Of a DNA stretch of 64,000 nucleotides, positions 55,497-64,000 are shown in pieces. Both the position numbers and the translations under genes were made by a program. The notes beneath the pieces are model-generated. The model saw nothing but the letters and a program-made list of their open reading frames with translations, did not search any database and was not told where the DNA came from. Every line of letters starts with the position of its first letter. The first letter of the stretch is position 1. The stretch comes from an uncultured Cytophagales bacterium (lineage in GTDB: Bacteria > Bacteroidota > Bacteroidia > Cytophagales > Thermonemataceae), in assembly GCA_937911505.1 (NCBI GenBank), contig CALEMF010000106.1, positions 1 to 64,000 on the forward strand, given 5' to 3'.

Positions 55497-55676
55497 TTAA
55501 ATAAGTTTAGTTTTTTGGTCAGATAAGGGTTTGGTTACTTTTTTAGTTGTTTGCTTTGTTACAGATTTAGTCTCTTTAAGGTTTTTTACACTTCCTCCAC
55601 TCTTAAATTTCTTGTCTACCCCCCACGATTGCTTTTCCTTAGCAGTAGAGGGGTCTAACGTTTCTTTCTCTTCCAT
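55497..55676 (-). CDS. Lysine-rich microprotein, unknown
   Basis: A 59-codon frame starts at ATG 55676 and stops at TAA 55497. The product is rich in Lys and Thr (MEEKETLDPSTAKEKQSWGV, then DKKFKSGGSVKNLKETKSVT, KQTTKKVTKPLSDQ). It starts three bases after the acyltransferase gene's stop and ends 27 bases before the thioesterase ATG, which fits an operon gene. No domain was recognised, and the composition could also arise by chance in AT-rich sequence. A small soluble basic protein is the best reading. Confidence 0.5.
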   Translation of the reverse strand: MEEKETLDPSTAKEKQSWGVDKKFKSGGSVKNLKETKSVTKQTTKKVTKPLSDQKTKLI

Positions 55677-55679
55677 GAT

Positions 55680-56438
55680 TCATAGGGTTTTGTTTGATGC
55701 ATTTAAGGCAGCTTTAATCTGCTTTTCACAGTGTGTAAGCACTTCTTTTGCTGTTTGTGCTTGTGGTTCAATAGGCGTCAGAATATGCAATCTTAGGGGC
55801 AAAAATGATTCCACAGGTTGCATTTTATAGCGTGTAATGCGCCAAAAATTGTCGACAGCAATGGGAAGCACTAAGGCATTGGGTACTTCTTTTAGGAGCG
55901 TCTCAAAGCCGGCAATTTTGAAAGGACTTAACTGACCATCACGTGAACGTGTACCCTCTACAAAGATACATGCTGCAAAGTTATATTCAATAACTTCTTT
56001 AGCAAAATTTTTAATCGCTTGTAAAGAACCTAAACGATCTTTACGATCTATCAGAGCGTGTTTACCGTGCCTTAAGTTCCACGAAATACTAGGAACGTTT
56101 TTCGCAAGAGATTTTTTTGAGATAAATTTAACGTGATGTGTGCGCAATAAAGCTGTGCCAATAGCGGGTATATCAAGCATACTTTGATGGTTGCTAATGA
56201 TGATGAGTGGGCGACCTTTCGGTATTTTTTTCAGGTAAGATTTTCCTTTTATACGGTATGTACTGGCAGTAAGCCACAGTGACTTTGTAAGTGTCCACAT
56301 CAATGCATTGGGTGCCAAGGCATAAATACGATATGGAAAAAGAGAGAAAAGCATTAGGAAAGGATGGAAAATAACGAGTATTAGTAAAAAAGTAGGCGCG
56401 AATACTATAGTAAACAGCCAATCTATAATCTTCTTCAT
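55680..56438 (-). CDS. 1-acyl-sn-glycerol-3-phosphate acyltransferase (PlsC-like)
   Basis: The 252-residue product has a hydrophobic N-terminus (IIDWLFTIVFAPTFLLILVI) and the acyltransferase motifs. Motif I is HQSMLD (SNHQSMLDIPAI), then motif III is EGTRSRDGQLSPFKIAGF, and a VPNALVLPIAV segment lies between the active site and the C-terminus. It transfers acyl chains to lysophosphatidic acid or related lipids. It is upstream of the Lys-rich ORF and thioesterase and 27 bases downstream of the GH3-family gene. Confidence 0.88.
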   Translation of the reverse strand: MKKIIDWLFTIVFAPTFLLILVIFHPFLMLFSLFPYRIYALAPNALMWTLTKSLWLTASTYRIKGKSYLKKIPKGRPLIIISNHQSMLDIPAIGTALLRTHHVKFISKKSLAKNVPSISWNLRHGKHALIDRKDRLGSLQAIKNFAKEVIEYNFAACIFVEGTRSRDGQLSPFKIAGFETLLKEVPNALVLPIAVDNFWRITRYKMQPVESFLPLRLHILTPIEPQAQTAKEVLTHCEKQIKAALNASNKTL

Positions 56439-56465
56439 ACAGTTAAAACAATCATCAATGGATAT

Positions 56466-57977
56466 TTAGCTGAGTGTAGACATTGCTAGGATGTCGTCTA
56501 CAAACTCTCTGGTGTTAGAAAGGCGAGGTACTTTGTGTTGTCCTCCTAGTTTTCCGCGTTTACGCATCCAATTATGAAAAGTATCTTTAGGGAGTTGATG
56601 GATCACAGGCAATCGAAGGGCTATATTTTGGTAGCGCTTGGCATCATAATCAGAGTTGAGCTCTCGTAGCTTACGGTCAAGAACTTCTGTAAAAGTTGCT
56701 AGATTATGCGGTGGATGTTCAAACTCTATGAGCCATTCGTGCCCTCCTTTGGTGCCATCGCCAATGTAAATTGGACAGGCGGTAAAATCTACAATAGATG
56801 CCCCAGTTTGCTGGCAGGCTTCTGCAATCGCTACGGTGGCGTTATCGATCATCAATTCTTCTCCAAAAGCATTAATGTAGTGTTTGGTTCGGCCAGAGAT
56901 TTTTATACGGTAAGGATGCTTAGAAGTAAACTTAACGGTATCGCCTATCTTATAACGCCATAGTCCTCCATTAGTAGAGATAACCATCGCGTAATTTTTA
57001 CCGAGCTCTACTTCACCAATCGTGTACGTTTTGGGGTGAGTACGTTCTAGTTCTTCTAGTGGAATAAACTCATAGAAAATACCGTAATCGAGCATCAGTA
57101 GCATATCATCTCTATCTAGCGAATCTTGTAGCCCAAAAAACCCTTCAGAAGCATTGTATACTTCCATATATCGAATACCGGGTGCTAGCTTACAATCTAG
57201 CGCTCGGTAGGGCTGGAAGGCTACGGCTCCGTGCAAGAAGGCTTCTAAGTTTTCCCATACCTCCTTAATATGTTGCTTACCTGTAATCTCTAGAATACGC
57301 CTAATGAGTACAATAGTCCAGGTAGGTACACCCAAGATGGTAGTTACATTCTGCCGCATAGTCTCTTGCGCCATTTGTTCTATTTTTTCTTCCCACTCGT
57401 CGAGGTGTGCTACTTTCAGGCTTGGTGTTCGCAGCCACTGCGCCCAACGAGGGAGATTTTGCACCACTACTGCTGAGATATCGCCATAAAAAATATTTTG
57501 TTGGGTATCGCTTCTTTGTAAACTTCCTCCTATGGAAAGTCCTTTACCACTACTAAAGTTGGTTTCTGGACAGCTATTAATGTAGAGGGCCATTAAGTCT
57601 CTGCCTCCTTTAAAGTGGATATCTTCTAAAGACGCCCTAGAAACAGGAATGAACTTACTACGTGCGTTAGTGGTACCTGATGACTTGGCAAACCAATGAA
57701 TGGGGCTAGGCCATAAAATATCTGTTTCACCCTGCATCATGCGCTCTATGTAAGGGAAAATATCCTCGTAAGAGGAGATAGGTACACGTTCTTGAAATTG
57801 CTTATAGGTACGTATTTCTCTGTAATAATATTGCTTTCCCCAAACGGTATTTTCGGCCGCTTTCAGGAGGTTTTTCCATACGTTTTCTTGCACCTCGTTG
57901 GGATGCTCCATAAAGTACGCGATACGCTTTAGTGGGTGTTTTAAGACCCACTTTACCAGCGGATTCAACAGTTGCAT
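56466..57977 (-). CDS. GH3-family adenylate-forming protein
   Basis: The 503-residue product matches the GH3 (auxin-responsive promoter) family of acyl-AMP-forming enzymes. Motifs are WFAKSSGTTNARSKFIPVS (P-loop-like), YMEVYNASEGFFGLQ, ISTNGGLWRYKIGDTVKF and KISGRTKHYINAFGEELMID. Bacterial members attach amino acids to carboxylic acids or form other amides; the substrate is unknown. It is 27 bases upstream of the PlsC-like gene in a minus-strand run. Confidence 0.93.
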   Translation of the reverse strand: MQLLNPLVKWVLKHPLKRIAYFMEHPNEVQENVWKNLLKAAENTVWGKQYYYREIRTYKQFQERVPISSYEDIFPYIERMMQGETDILWPSPIHWFAKSSGTTNARSKFIPVSRASLEDIHFKGGRDLMALYINSCPETNFSSGKGLSIGGSLQRSDTQQNIFYGDISAVVVQNLPRWAQWLRTPSLKVAHLDEWEEKIEQMAQETMRQNVTTILGVPTWTIVLIRRILEITGKQHIKEVWENLEAFLHGAVAFQPYRALDCKLAPGIRYMEVYNASEGFFGLQDSLDRDDMLLMLDYGIFYEFIPLEELERTHPKTYTIGEVELGKNYAMVISTNGGLWRYKIGDTVKFTSKHPYRIKISGRTKHYINAFGEELMIDNATVAIAEACQQTGASIVDFTACPIYIGDGTKGGHEWLIEFEHPPHNLATFTEVLDRKLRELNSDYDAKRYQNIALRLPVIHQLPKDTFHNWMRKRGKLGGQHKVPRLSNTREFVDDILAMSTLS

Positions 57978-58128
57978 ACGCCTCTCAAAAATAGTTTAGC
58001 TGCAAAACTAACAAAAAGTTGTGAAAAAAAGAGATTTTATTGGAGACCTTACTGATGGGTATGGATGTGGTTGAGCTTTTCATAAGCAAGTAGTTACTTA
58101 CAGAAAACGTTGCAAACTAATACTACTT

Positions 58129-58893
58129 CTACTCAGCTTTGGTAGCCTTTCCATCGATTGTAAACACTTTTTTCTTAAACTCATACAAGGTGCCTAAATA
58201 GTGTTTTCTTACTTCTGGATCGCTTGCTACTTCTTCAGGCACCCCTTCTTTGAATACTTTTCCAGCAGACATCACATATACACGATCTGTGATAGAGAGG
58301 GTCTCATCAGCATTATGGTCTGTGATTAAAATGCCTAAATTTTTAAATTTTAGCTGATAAATAATGTGCTGTATCTCTTCTACGGCCAATGGATCTACCC
58401 CTGCAAAAGGCTCATCTAGTAAAATAAATTTGGGCTTTACCGCCAGCGCACGAGCAATCTCGGTTCGGCGACGCTCCCCTCCAGAGAGTACCTTTCCCAG
58501 GCTTTTACGTACGTGAGTCAAGCTAAACTCTTCTAATAGCTCCTCTACGCGTTCATTTTGCTCTTTATTGGGCAGTTTTGTCATCTCTAGCACCCCTTTT
58601 ATATTATCTTCTACACTCAGATTTCTAAATACAGAGGCTTCCTGTGCCAAATAGCCCAAACCTAGCCGAGCACGCTTATACATAGGCAGGTGGGTAATGT
58701 CTTGGTCGTCCAGTAAGATATTTCCTTGATCGGGCTTTACCAAACCGACAGTCATATAGAAGGTAGTCGTTTTCCCTGCACCGTTGTGGCCCAGTAGTCC
58801 TACAATTTTTCCTTGCTCGACTTCTAGCGATACATTGTTCACTACTGTTCGCCTACCGTACTTTTTAATGAGATTATTTGCCCGAAGAATCAT
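58129..58893 (-). CDS. lptB: LPS export ATP-binding protein LptB
   Basis: LptB powers extraction of lipopolysaccharide from the inner membrane as part of LptB2FGC. The 254-residue ABC ATPase carries the LptB-type Walker A segment ([18 protein letters not shown]), the signature [15 protein letters not shown], Walker B ([16 protein letters not shown]) and the C-terminal H-loop ([15 protein letters not shown]). It supports a lipopolysaccharide-bearing outer membrane. The gene is divergent from menD across a 100-base gap. Confidence 0.93.
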   Translation of the reverse strand: MILRANNLIKKYGRRTVVNNVSLEVEQGKIVGLLGHNGAGKTTTFYMTVGLVKPDQGNILLDDQDITHLPMYKRARLGLGYLAQEASVFRNLSVEDNIKGVLEMTKLPNKEQNERVEELLEEFSLTHVRKSLGKVLSGGERRRTEIARALAVKPKFILLDEPFAGVDPLAVEEIQHIIYQLKFKNLGILITDHNADETLSITDRVYVMSAGKVFKEGVPEEVASDPEVRKHYLGTLYEFKKKVFTIDGKATKAE

Positions 58894-58993
58894 AGGGGAT
58901 TGATAAATTTCTTTTTATAAAAATGGTGAATCGCTTTTACTTTATGAAGAAATAGGCTACTTTTTTGCCTAACAAACGCTATTTTATACGCTT

Positions 58994-60742
58994 ATGCAGC
59001 TACCGCACATCTATGATATTGCTGAACTATGCTACCAGAAAGGTGTCCTTCATGCACTTATTTCACCAGGTTCTCGCTCTGCACCACTCACATTGGCCTT
59101 TGCGCGACACGCTCATTTAAACACAAAAGTTATTCCAGATGAGCGCGCTGCTGCTTTTATGGCATTAGGGCTTGCACAGCAAACCCAAACCCCTGTAGTA
59201 CTCATTTGTACTTCAGGCACTGCTGCTTTTAACTACGCTCCCGCTGTAGCCGAAGCCTTCTTTCAAGAAGTACCTCTTATTATACTCACAGCCGATAGAC
59301 CACCAGAATGGATTGATCAAAAAGACGGACAAACGATTCGACAGCAGGCACTATATGGCCGGCACGTTAAGGAGAGCTATCATTTACCTGATACCTACGA
59401 CCACCCTGATATTACTTGGCATCTTAATAGACTTATCAATGAGGCCATCAACCTAGCACTTAGCGATCAACAAGGACCTGTACACATTAACGTACCGCTT
59501 CGTGAACCTTTCTACCCTGCTACAGGAGAGGTAATTTCTTTCGATAGATCACCTCGTATCATACAAAAAATGCAACAGCAAAAAAGCCTCAGTGAAAACG
59601 ACTGGGATCAACTCGCCAGTTTATGGAATCAGTCCAAGAAGATACTACTAGCCGTAGGACAGTATCATTTCTATGAGGACGACCGCGTAATGCTAAGCAA
59701 TCATCTAGAGCGTCTCAGCGAAGCTTATCTTATTCCTATTTTAGCAGATGCCATTAGTAATCTTTCCGTCCTTCCATTAGCAGCATTGGAAGAAGAAGTC
59801 GCTTGGGTACGCTTTCAAGACCTTATCTTATCCGAAAAAGAGCAAGCCTCTCTACGTCCTGATCTATTAATTACCTTCGGGCAGTCTTTTATTTCCAAGC
59901 CTTTCAAGCAGTTTTTACGTAAATATCCTCCTACCTATCACTGGCACATACAGGCGGATGGAGAAGTAGCAGATACTTTTCAGGCACTTACCCACTGGCT
60001 CCCTATTAGCCCTAATGCATTTCTCTCTGGTATCCTTACAAAATTACAATTTCTCAAAAAGAAACACGCCTACAAACAGCAGTGGTATCAAAGTAACCAG
60101 CGCGCTGAACAGTACACACAAGAATTTTTTAAGGCCTCTTCTCCATTTACAGAGCTAGCGGCTGTAAAAGAAGTTGTACAGCATTTGCCTTCACAAAGTA
60201 AACTGCATCTCGCGAATAGTATGCCTGTTCGGTACGTCAATTATCTAGGTTTACCTGCTCATAAGGGTATCCACGTATTTGCTAACAGGGGGACGAGTGG
60301 TATTGATGGTACCAATAGTACCGCAGTAGGCTGCGCTTGGGAAAGTGATACAGTAGTCACTATCCTTACAGGGGATATGGCGTTTTTCTACGACCGAAAT
60401 GCTTTCTGGCATCCTTACCTCCCTGCAAATCTCAGAATCATTGTATTGAATAATCACGGAGGTGGTATTTTTAGAATTATACGAGGGGCTAGAGAGCAAG
60501 CCGAACTAGATACTTACTTTGAAACAGAACAGTCACTGAATGCAGACGCGCTAGCAAAAGAGTTCGGGATGGCGTACCACCTGGCTACTGACTTGGACTC
60601 TTTAGCAGTGGGATTGGTGGATTTCTTTGAAAAAAGCGCACAACCAAAGCTTTTAGAAGTAGTTACTAGCAGTATCACAAATGCAGCCGTCTTTGAACAA
60701 TTTAAAGAACTTTATGTTAAAAGGGAAGATTCAGCAATATAA
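58994..60742 (+). CDS. menD: 2-succinyl-5-enolpyruvyl-6-hydroxy-3-cyclohexene-1-carboxylate synthase
   Basis: MenD, a thiamine-diphosphate enzyme, joins isochorismate and 2-oxoglutarate in menaquinone synthesis. The 582-residue product has the family N-terminus (CYQKGVLHALISPGSRSAPL), LTADRPPEWIDQKDGQTIRQ, the ThDP motif GDMAFFYDRNAFW (Mg/ThDP binding) and NNHGGGIFRI. It supplies menaquinone, the quinone that the Na+-NQR would reduce. Other men genes are not in the window. Confidence 0.95.
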   Translation: MQLPHIYDIAELCYQKGVLHALISPGSRSAPLTLAFARHAHLNTKVIPDERAAAFMALGLAQQTQTPVVLICTSGTAAFNYAPAVAEAFFQEVPLIILTADRPPEWIDQKDGQTIRQQALYGRHVKESYHLPDTYDHPDITWHLNRLINEAINLALSDQQGPVHINVPLREPFYPATGEVISFDRSPRIIQKMQQQKSLSENDWDQLASLWNQSKKILLAVGQYHFYEDDRVMLSNHLERLSEAYLIPILADAISNLSVLPLAALEEEVAWVRFQDLILSEKEQASLRPDLLITFGQSFISKPFKQFLRKYPPTYHWHIQADGEVADTFQALTHWLPISPNAFLSGILTKLQFLKKKHAYKQQWYQSNQRAEQYTQEFFKASSPFTELAAVKEVVQHLPSQSKLHLANSMPVRYVNYLGLPAHKGIHVFANRGTSGIDGTNSTAVGCAWESDTVVTILTGDMAFFYDRNAFWHPYLPANLRIIVLNNHGGGIFRIIRGAREQAELDTYFETEQSLNADALAKEFGMAYHLATDLDSLAVGLVDFFEKSAQPKLLEVVTSSITNAAVFEQFKELYVKREDSAI

Positions 60743-60837
60743 TAGTAATACTATTACAAAAGTTTACTTACATTGCACCAAAGTAAGGCAGTTTTTGTTA
60801 TGCTGTTGTTGTTCAACCGAATAAAAATATACACATT

Positions 60838-61191
60838 ATGGCTATCATAATCACCGATGAATGTATCAACTGTGGCGCTTGTGAACCAGAATGCCCTAAT
60901 ACGGCTATTTATGAAGGAGGCGTAGAGTGGACGTGGGCAGGTGGTACTGAGTTGAAAGAAGTAGAGTTGGAAGATGGGACGGAAGTAGATGCTGACCAAG
61001 ATCAAGAACCTGTTTCTGATGAATTTTACTATATTGTTTCTGGAAAATGTACGGAATGTATGGGCTTCCACGAAGAGCCGCAATGTGCGGCAGTTTGCCC
61101 TGTAGATTGCTGCGTAGACGATCCTGACTACCGTGAAACAGAGGAAGAACTCTTGATGAAAAAAGCTTGGCTACACAACGAAGAGGCATAA
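60838..61191 (+). CDS. Ferredoxin with two [4Fe-4S] clusters
   Basis: The 117-residue product has a first cluster motif at Cys9, Cys12, Cys15 and Cys19 ([12 protein letters not shown]). The second cluster is at Cys71, Cys74, Cys83 and Cys87 ([18 protein letters not shown]), with the longer CX8C spacing of YfhL-like ferredoxins. The acidic middle ([18 protein letters not shown]) is an insertion. It transfers electrons to unknown enzymes. It starts 95 bases after menD. Confidence 0.92.
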   Translation: MAIIITDECINCGACEPECPNTAIYEGGVEWTWAGGTELKEVELEDGTEVDADQDQEPVSDEFYYIVSGKCTECMGFHEEPQCAAVCPVDCCVDDPDYRETEEELLMKKAWLHNEEA

Positions 61192-61248
61192 ATCATCTCC
61201 AGCTTCATCACATTAATGAAACTACAATTGAAAAATTGTAGTTTTTTA

Positions 61249-61279
61249 TTGCCCTCTATCGAATTAATATTTACTTTTG
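61249..61279 (+). promoter_or_regulatory. Bacteroidota promoter for tRNA-Glu
   Basis: A TTG (61249-61251) is followed after 20 bases by TACTTTTG (61272-61279), the full TTG-N20-TAnnTTTG pattern. The -7 box ends 18 bases before the tRNA start. It is the clearest promoter in the window. Confidence 0.7.
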
Positions 61280-61297
61280 CCTCACCTTGAAAAAGAT

Positions 61298-61369
61298 GGT
61301 CCGTTCGTCTAGGGGTTAGGACGCCAGGTTTTCATCCTGGTAACAGGGGTTCGATTCCCCTACGGACTA
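61298..61369 (+). tRNA. tRNA-Glu (UUC)
   Basis: A 72-base cloverleaf: acceptor stem GGTCCGT paired with ACGGACT (first pair G-U), D-arm, anticodon stem CCAGG/CCTGG with the loop TTTTCAT (anticodon TTC), T-arm AGGGGTTCGATTCCCCT, and discriminator A. The 3' CCA is not encoded. Promoter upstream and terminator downstream indicate a single-tRNA unit. Confidence 0.96.
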
Positions 61370-61372
61370 CTG

Positions 61373-61407
61373 AAAAGCCCGATTTCTCAGAGAAATCGGG
61401 CTTTTTT
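61373..61407 (+). terminator. Rho-independent terminator after tRNA-Glu
   Basis: AAGCCCGATTTCTC pairs with GAGAAATCGGGCTT, a perfect stem with a two-base apical gap, followed by six Ts. Confidence 0.9.
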
Positions 61408-61517
61408 ATTGTGCTATTCCTTCCATAAATTTATCACTTACCAAACTAGGGAAGTTCCTCAGATATTTGTATTATTGTTTTAGTTAACTAATCAACCTAC
61501 TTTACCTACCGCATACC

Positions 61518-63890
61518 ATGGGCACTGAACTTACCCAAAAGAAAAAGACGGCGCAACAGCAGCCCTCCAATCAATCTTCTGTTTCTACTGTAGACCCTGT
61601 AGAGGGGAAAGATGTGTACGATGATGTGATGAGTGAGAGTACTTCTCCTCAAAACAATTCGAAAAATACTACTGAGGAAAAACCTTCTTATCGTGATGCT
61701 TACGATGGGATGAGGAAATTTTCTGGTAAAAGTGATATTAAATTCCCTGAGTTTAAGGAAAAATTCATGGGTTTCAATGTCGCCTTGGCGGGTTCTGCAG
61801 CTATTGTATCGAACACTACGAAAAAAGCTACCAAAGAAACCACGAAAGAAGAGGAAGGCTTCAAGCCTAAACTCGTTTCGAAAGCTGAATTAAGAGCTCG
61901 TTTTGATGTGAAGAAAAATACATTTATGCATATCATCAAGACGGCTGCCGTAGAATTAGAGAAAGAAACATCATATATTGCTGATGCCTCTGTAGGTAAA
62001 ATCTATTGGGGAAAGAAAACTTTTATTGAAGGTCCTGAAGTTTCAGTTAGTAAAGAAAAAAAAGAGTTGAAGCTCATCGCTATTAAGGGACAAATCTTTG
62101 TACGTTGGGAATTAGAGCCTGGTTTGTATGCTGATGGTATCCTAGAGGTTTCGTTGAGCCCAACTGCTTCCTTATCTCCTAAGGATATTGATAAGATCAT
62201 TCGAAACCATAATAAAAAGAAGGTTGCAGCGGCCAAGAAAATCCTATCTGGCGCTGAAAAGCTAAGGAAGGCAGCATACGCAGCAGCTAGAGAAAATAAA
62301 GCAAGGCTGATATCACAATTAAAAAAGTTTACTACAACGGGTTCTAATAAGTATGCTCGTAAAGGTTTTCTAAGCAGAATCAACGACGTGGCCAAAATGA
62401 AAAATAAAGCAGCGGCCAAAAGAATACTTCTTAAGGAGGCTGGTATGATTGGTAGAGGAGCTGATAATATTATTAATCAGGTGAGTAAAAAAGGAGGCAT
62501 CAAGAATCTTAAAGAACTAAGTAAACTGACTGGGATAGCAGAGCGAAACATTCGTAGGGGAATCTACAAATATAGAAGTTTCTACCAGAATACACTCGGA
62601 GGCAGGCTTGAGCAGGCAGCTATAGACGAAATGAAGGAGAAGATTACCAATGCTTCAAAAGCTATGGCAGAGTTTAGTAAAAAGAGGGCTAGAAAAATAT
62701 TTTTACAAGAAGCTCTTAAAGAAGGTGGTAAGCGTACTGTGAAAAGTATTTTAAAGTCTTCTGCTGCGAGACTTGGGATAAGGTTAACCAGAGTATTTTT
62801 GAGAGTCATACCTTTCGTAAATATCATTATGATTGCTTGGGATGTCTTTGAACTAGGCATGCTTGTTTACACTATCATTAAAAACTATAAAAATAAGAGT
62901 AAAGGTGGCAATACTGGTAGTTCGGGTTCCTCTACCACTAATGGTCAAACCGCCAATAGTACTGGTAAGCAAAAGGGTGATGCAGAAACAATGGCTGAAG
63001 AGGATGATTTATTCATAGGTCCTGAAATGGAAGACATAGCTGAAAAACTGCGAAAAATGGAAGAAAAAGAAAAAAAGCAGTCCTTACCAAAAGGGGAATA
63101 TCAGCATCTTTCTGACATGTTAGAGACTTTAAGGGGGTACTCTGATAATGTACAGCGTATATGGTTTGCGCTCATGTTGAAAAATACAGCCAATTTATCA
63201 GAAGAGAAACTACAGTCACGCCTTGAGCAGTACTTAGACCAAATTCCTCCTGATATATCTGATAGTGCTACTGAAAAAGCTATTCAGAAAATAATGGATG
63301 GTCCTGAAGATAAAATGTACAACTTATTGATTCGACTTTACGAAAATCAAAAGGATGATCGGAAAACGTATCTAGAAGCACAAAACGCAAAAGGAGGAAA
63401 TGGAACAAAAAAGACACTTGGCGGAGGTGCTCTAGAAGGACGAAAGGTAAATATTAAATCTAGAAAAGTGATAACGGCTGCCGAATCAAAGATTTTAGCA
63501 AAATCAAAAGAAGTAAAAGATCTCAAAAGCTTGTCAGGTAATAGTGTGGAGATAGATCCCCTGTCTATGTCGCCTGCCTATCCGACGGCGTACGGTCAGA
63601 AAGTGACTTTCGATGTATATGCCTACGATGCCGATAATAACCTACGTATTGTTACTGGGGTAAGTGCTACGGTCTATAGTTCTGCTTACCATAACGCTGC
63701 ACAAGACAAGATGACGAAAAAGAAGAAGGAAGCCACCCACATAGTAATGTTTTACAAGCTTTCTCACCCTGTGGGCTTTTCCTTTCCTAAGGGTATCTAC
63801 ACTATAAAAAGTGGTGAAACCATCACAGAGTTTACGAAGTATGTTGACCCCGACAGTCCTGAAGCACGACGCATTGACATTGAAGGGTAA
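61518..63890 (+). CDS. Large toxin- or cargo-like protein with hydrophobic hairpin, unknown
   Basis: The 790-residue product has a polar, probably disordered N-terminus (about residues 1-60, GTELTQKKKTAQQQPSNQSS), then a short hydrophobic stretch (FMGFNVALAGSAAIVS) near residue 85. A long Lys/Ala/Arg-rich helical region follows. At about residues 420-460 there is a two-helix hydrophobic hairpin (RVFLRVIPFVNIIMIAWDVF, then ELGMLVYTIIKNY) that resembles pretoxin membrane segments of polymorphic toxins. After a Ser/Gly/Thr linker, the last 300 residues end in a beta-rich part (SPAYPTAYGQKVTFDVYAYD, FPKGIYTIKSGETITEF). There is no signal peptide or T9SS tail, so export by a contractile injection or similar apparatus is a plausible inference. 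No domain was recognised with certainty. Confidence 0.75.
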   Translation: MGTELTQKKKTAQQQPSNQSSVSTVDPVEGKDVYDDVMSESTSPQNNSKNTTEEKPSYRDAYDGMRKFSGKSDIKFPEFKEKFMGFNVALAGSAAIVSNTTKKATKETTKEEEGFKPKLVSKAELRARFDVKKNTFMHIIKTAAVELEKETSYIADASVGKIYWGKKTFIEGPEVSVSKEKKELKLIAIKGQIFVRWELEPGLYADGILEVSLSPTASLSPKDIDKIIRNHNKKKVAAAKKILSGAEKLRKAAYAAARENKARLISQLKKFTTTGSNKYARKGFLSRINDVAKMKNKAAAKRILLKEAGMIGRGADNIINQVSKKGGIKNLKELSKLTGIAERNIRRGIYKYRSFYQNTLGGRLEQAAIDEMKEKITNASKAMAEFSKKRARKIFLQEALKEGGKRTVKSILKSSAARLGIRLTRVFLRVIPFVNIIMIAWDVFELGMLVYTIIKNYKNKSKGGNTGSSGSSTTNGQTANSTGKQKGDAETMAEEDDLFIGPEMEDIAEKLRKMEEKEKKQSLPKGEYQHLSDMLETLRGYSDNVQRIWFALMLKNTANLSEEKLQSRLEQYLDQIPPDISDSATEKAIQKIMDGPEDKMYNLLIRLYENQKDDRKTYLEAQNAKGGNGTKKTLGGGALEGRKVNIKSRKVITAAESKILAKSKEVKDLKSLSGNSVEIDPLSMSPAYPTAYGQKVTFDVYAYDADNNLRIVTGVSATVYSSAYHNAAQDKMTKKKKEATHIVMFYKLSHPVGFSFPKGIYTIKSGETITEFTKYVDPDSPEARRIDIEG

Positions 63891-63901
63891 GTTTCCTTAC
63901 C

Positions 63902-64000
63902 CTACTTCGGCGCAATCCACATAAACTGATGTTTCTCGTACTCCTTTTTAAGCGCCAGCATAATGTCATCTTGTGTAATCATCTTGCGCTGTTGGCTGGC
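63902..64000 (-). CDS. 3' end of a convergent gene (partial), possible AAA ATPase tail
   Basis: The last 32 codons of a minus-strand gene that runs off the right edge (...ASQQRKMITQDDIMLALKKE, YEKHQFMWIAPK), ending at TAG 63902-63904. The KMITQDDIMLALKKEY pattern resembles the C-terminal end of some AAA ATPases (helix after I-T-x-x-D), including those in contractile injection clusters, but 32 residues cannot identify a family. It converges with the large protein at 61518. Confidence 0.55.
   Translation of the reverse strand, partial: ASQQRKMITQDDIMLALKKEYEKHQFMWIAPK

Noticed and set aside
1-64000. Alternative genetic code explaining the internal stops
   Set aside because: TAG, TAA and TGA all occur as internal stops and all end ordinary genes here (for example TAA at 50586, TGA at 55680, TAG at 43369-type ends). 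A single reassignment cannot explain this.

Overview
This window looks like chromosomal DNA of a low-to-mid GC Bacteroidota, most likely a marine or gliding member of the Cytophagales. The signs are type IX secretion (T9SS) C-terminal sorting domains, a SusC-like TonB-dependent receptor with a carboxypeptidase-regulatory N-terminus, DUF5689 and DUF4290 proteins, WG-repeat and PD40 envelope proteins, -7 boxes of the form TAnnTTTG, almost no Shine-Dalgarno sequences, and a Na+-pumping NADH:quinone reductase. No phage, insertion sequence, CRISPR array or rRNA was seen. One tRNA (Glu, UUC) is present.

Layout. 1-2203: a TPR protein (cut by the left edge) and an outer-membrane barrel. 2668-4798: a GT39-type membrane glycosyltransferase convergent with a GtrA flippase-like protein. 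5183-8091: accessory genes, including a decayed JAMM/JAB toxin-like protein, an interrupted secreted protein and a secreted orphan. 8144-10457: an operon of small lipoprotein, prmC and a radical SAM/SPASM protein. 10598-15361: nqrABCDE, without nqrF. 15504-17051: a ChlI/MoxR-type AAA ATPase. 17130-26335: a likely extracellular nucleic-acid scavenging locus (T9SS adhesin-like protein, secreted endonuclease I, DUF5689 lipoprotein, TonB receptor, and a divergent secreted endonuclease/exonuclease/phosphatase). 26360-33222: a SecD-head protein, an ABC1 kinase with a TetR regulator, an OmpA/TSP3 porin, a TPR protein, ribH, an EamA transporter and an acidic lipoprotein. 33475-41556: miaB, an orphan ABC ATPase, Hsp20, HtrA, small membrane proteins, an Ldh-family dehydrogenase, a duplicated-domain protein and a LysE exporter. 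41640-50542: envelope proteins (WG repeats, PD40), msrA, OsmC, lipA, an alpha/beta hydrolase, DUF2911, a Crp/Fnr regulator and a DoxX-like protein. 50586-58893: murA, DUF4290, uvrD, a thioesterase, a lysine-rich microprotein, a plsC-like acyltransferase, a GH3-family protein and lptB. 58994-61407: menD, a ferredoxin and tRNA-Glu. 61518-64000: a large toxin- or cargo-like protein and the 3' end of another gene.

The most striking property is a set of reading-frame interruptions. Four genes are split by exactly one in-frame stop codon with homologous coding continuing in the same frame: a secreted protein (TAG, 6201-6203), the TonB receptor (TAA, 23890-23892), a PD40 protein (TAA, 43930-43932) and murA (TGA, 51039-51041). 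A fifth gene (5183-5944) appears frameshifted near its 3' end. All three stop codons occur as ordinary terminators elsewhere, and one interrupted gene is normally essential. The set therefore points to base errors in the sequence or assembly, or to real nonsense mutations, rather than to a reassigned code. The best candidates for new biology are the nucleic-acid scavenging locus, the JAMM toxin-like remnant, and the 790-residue protein at 61518-63890 with its C-terminal hydrophobic hairpin and unknown tail.
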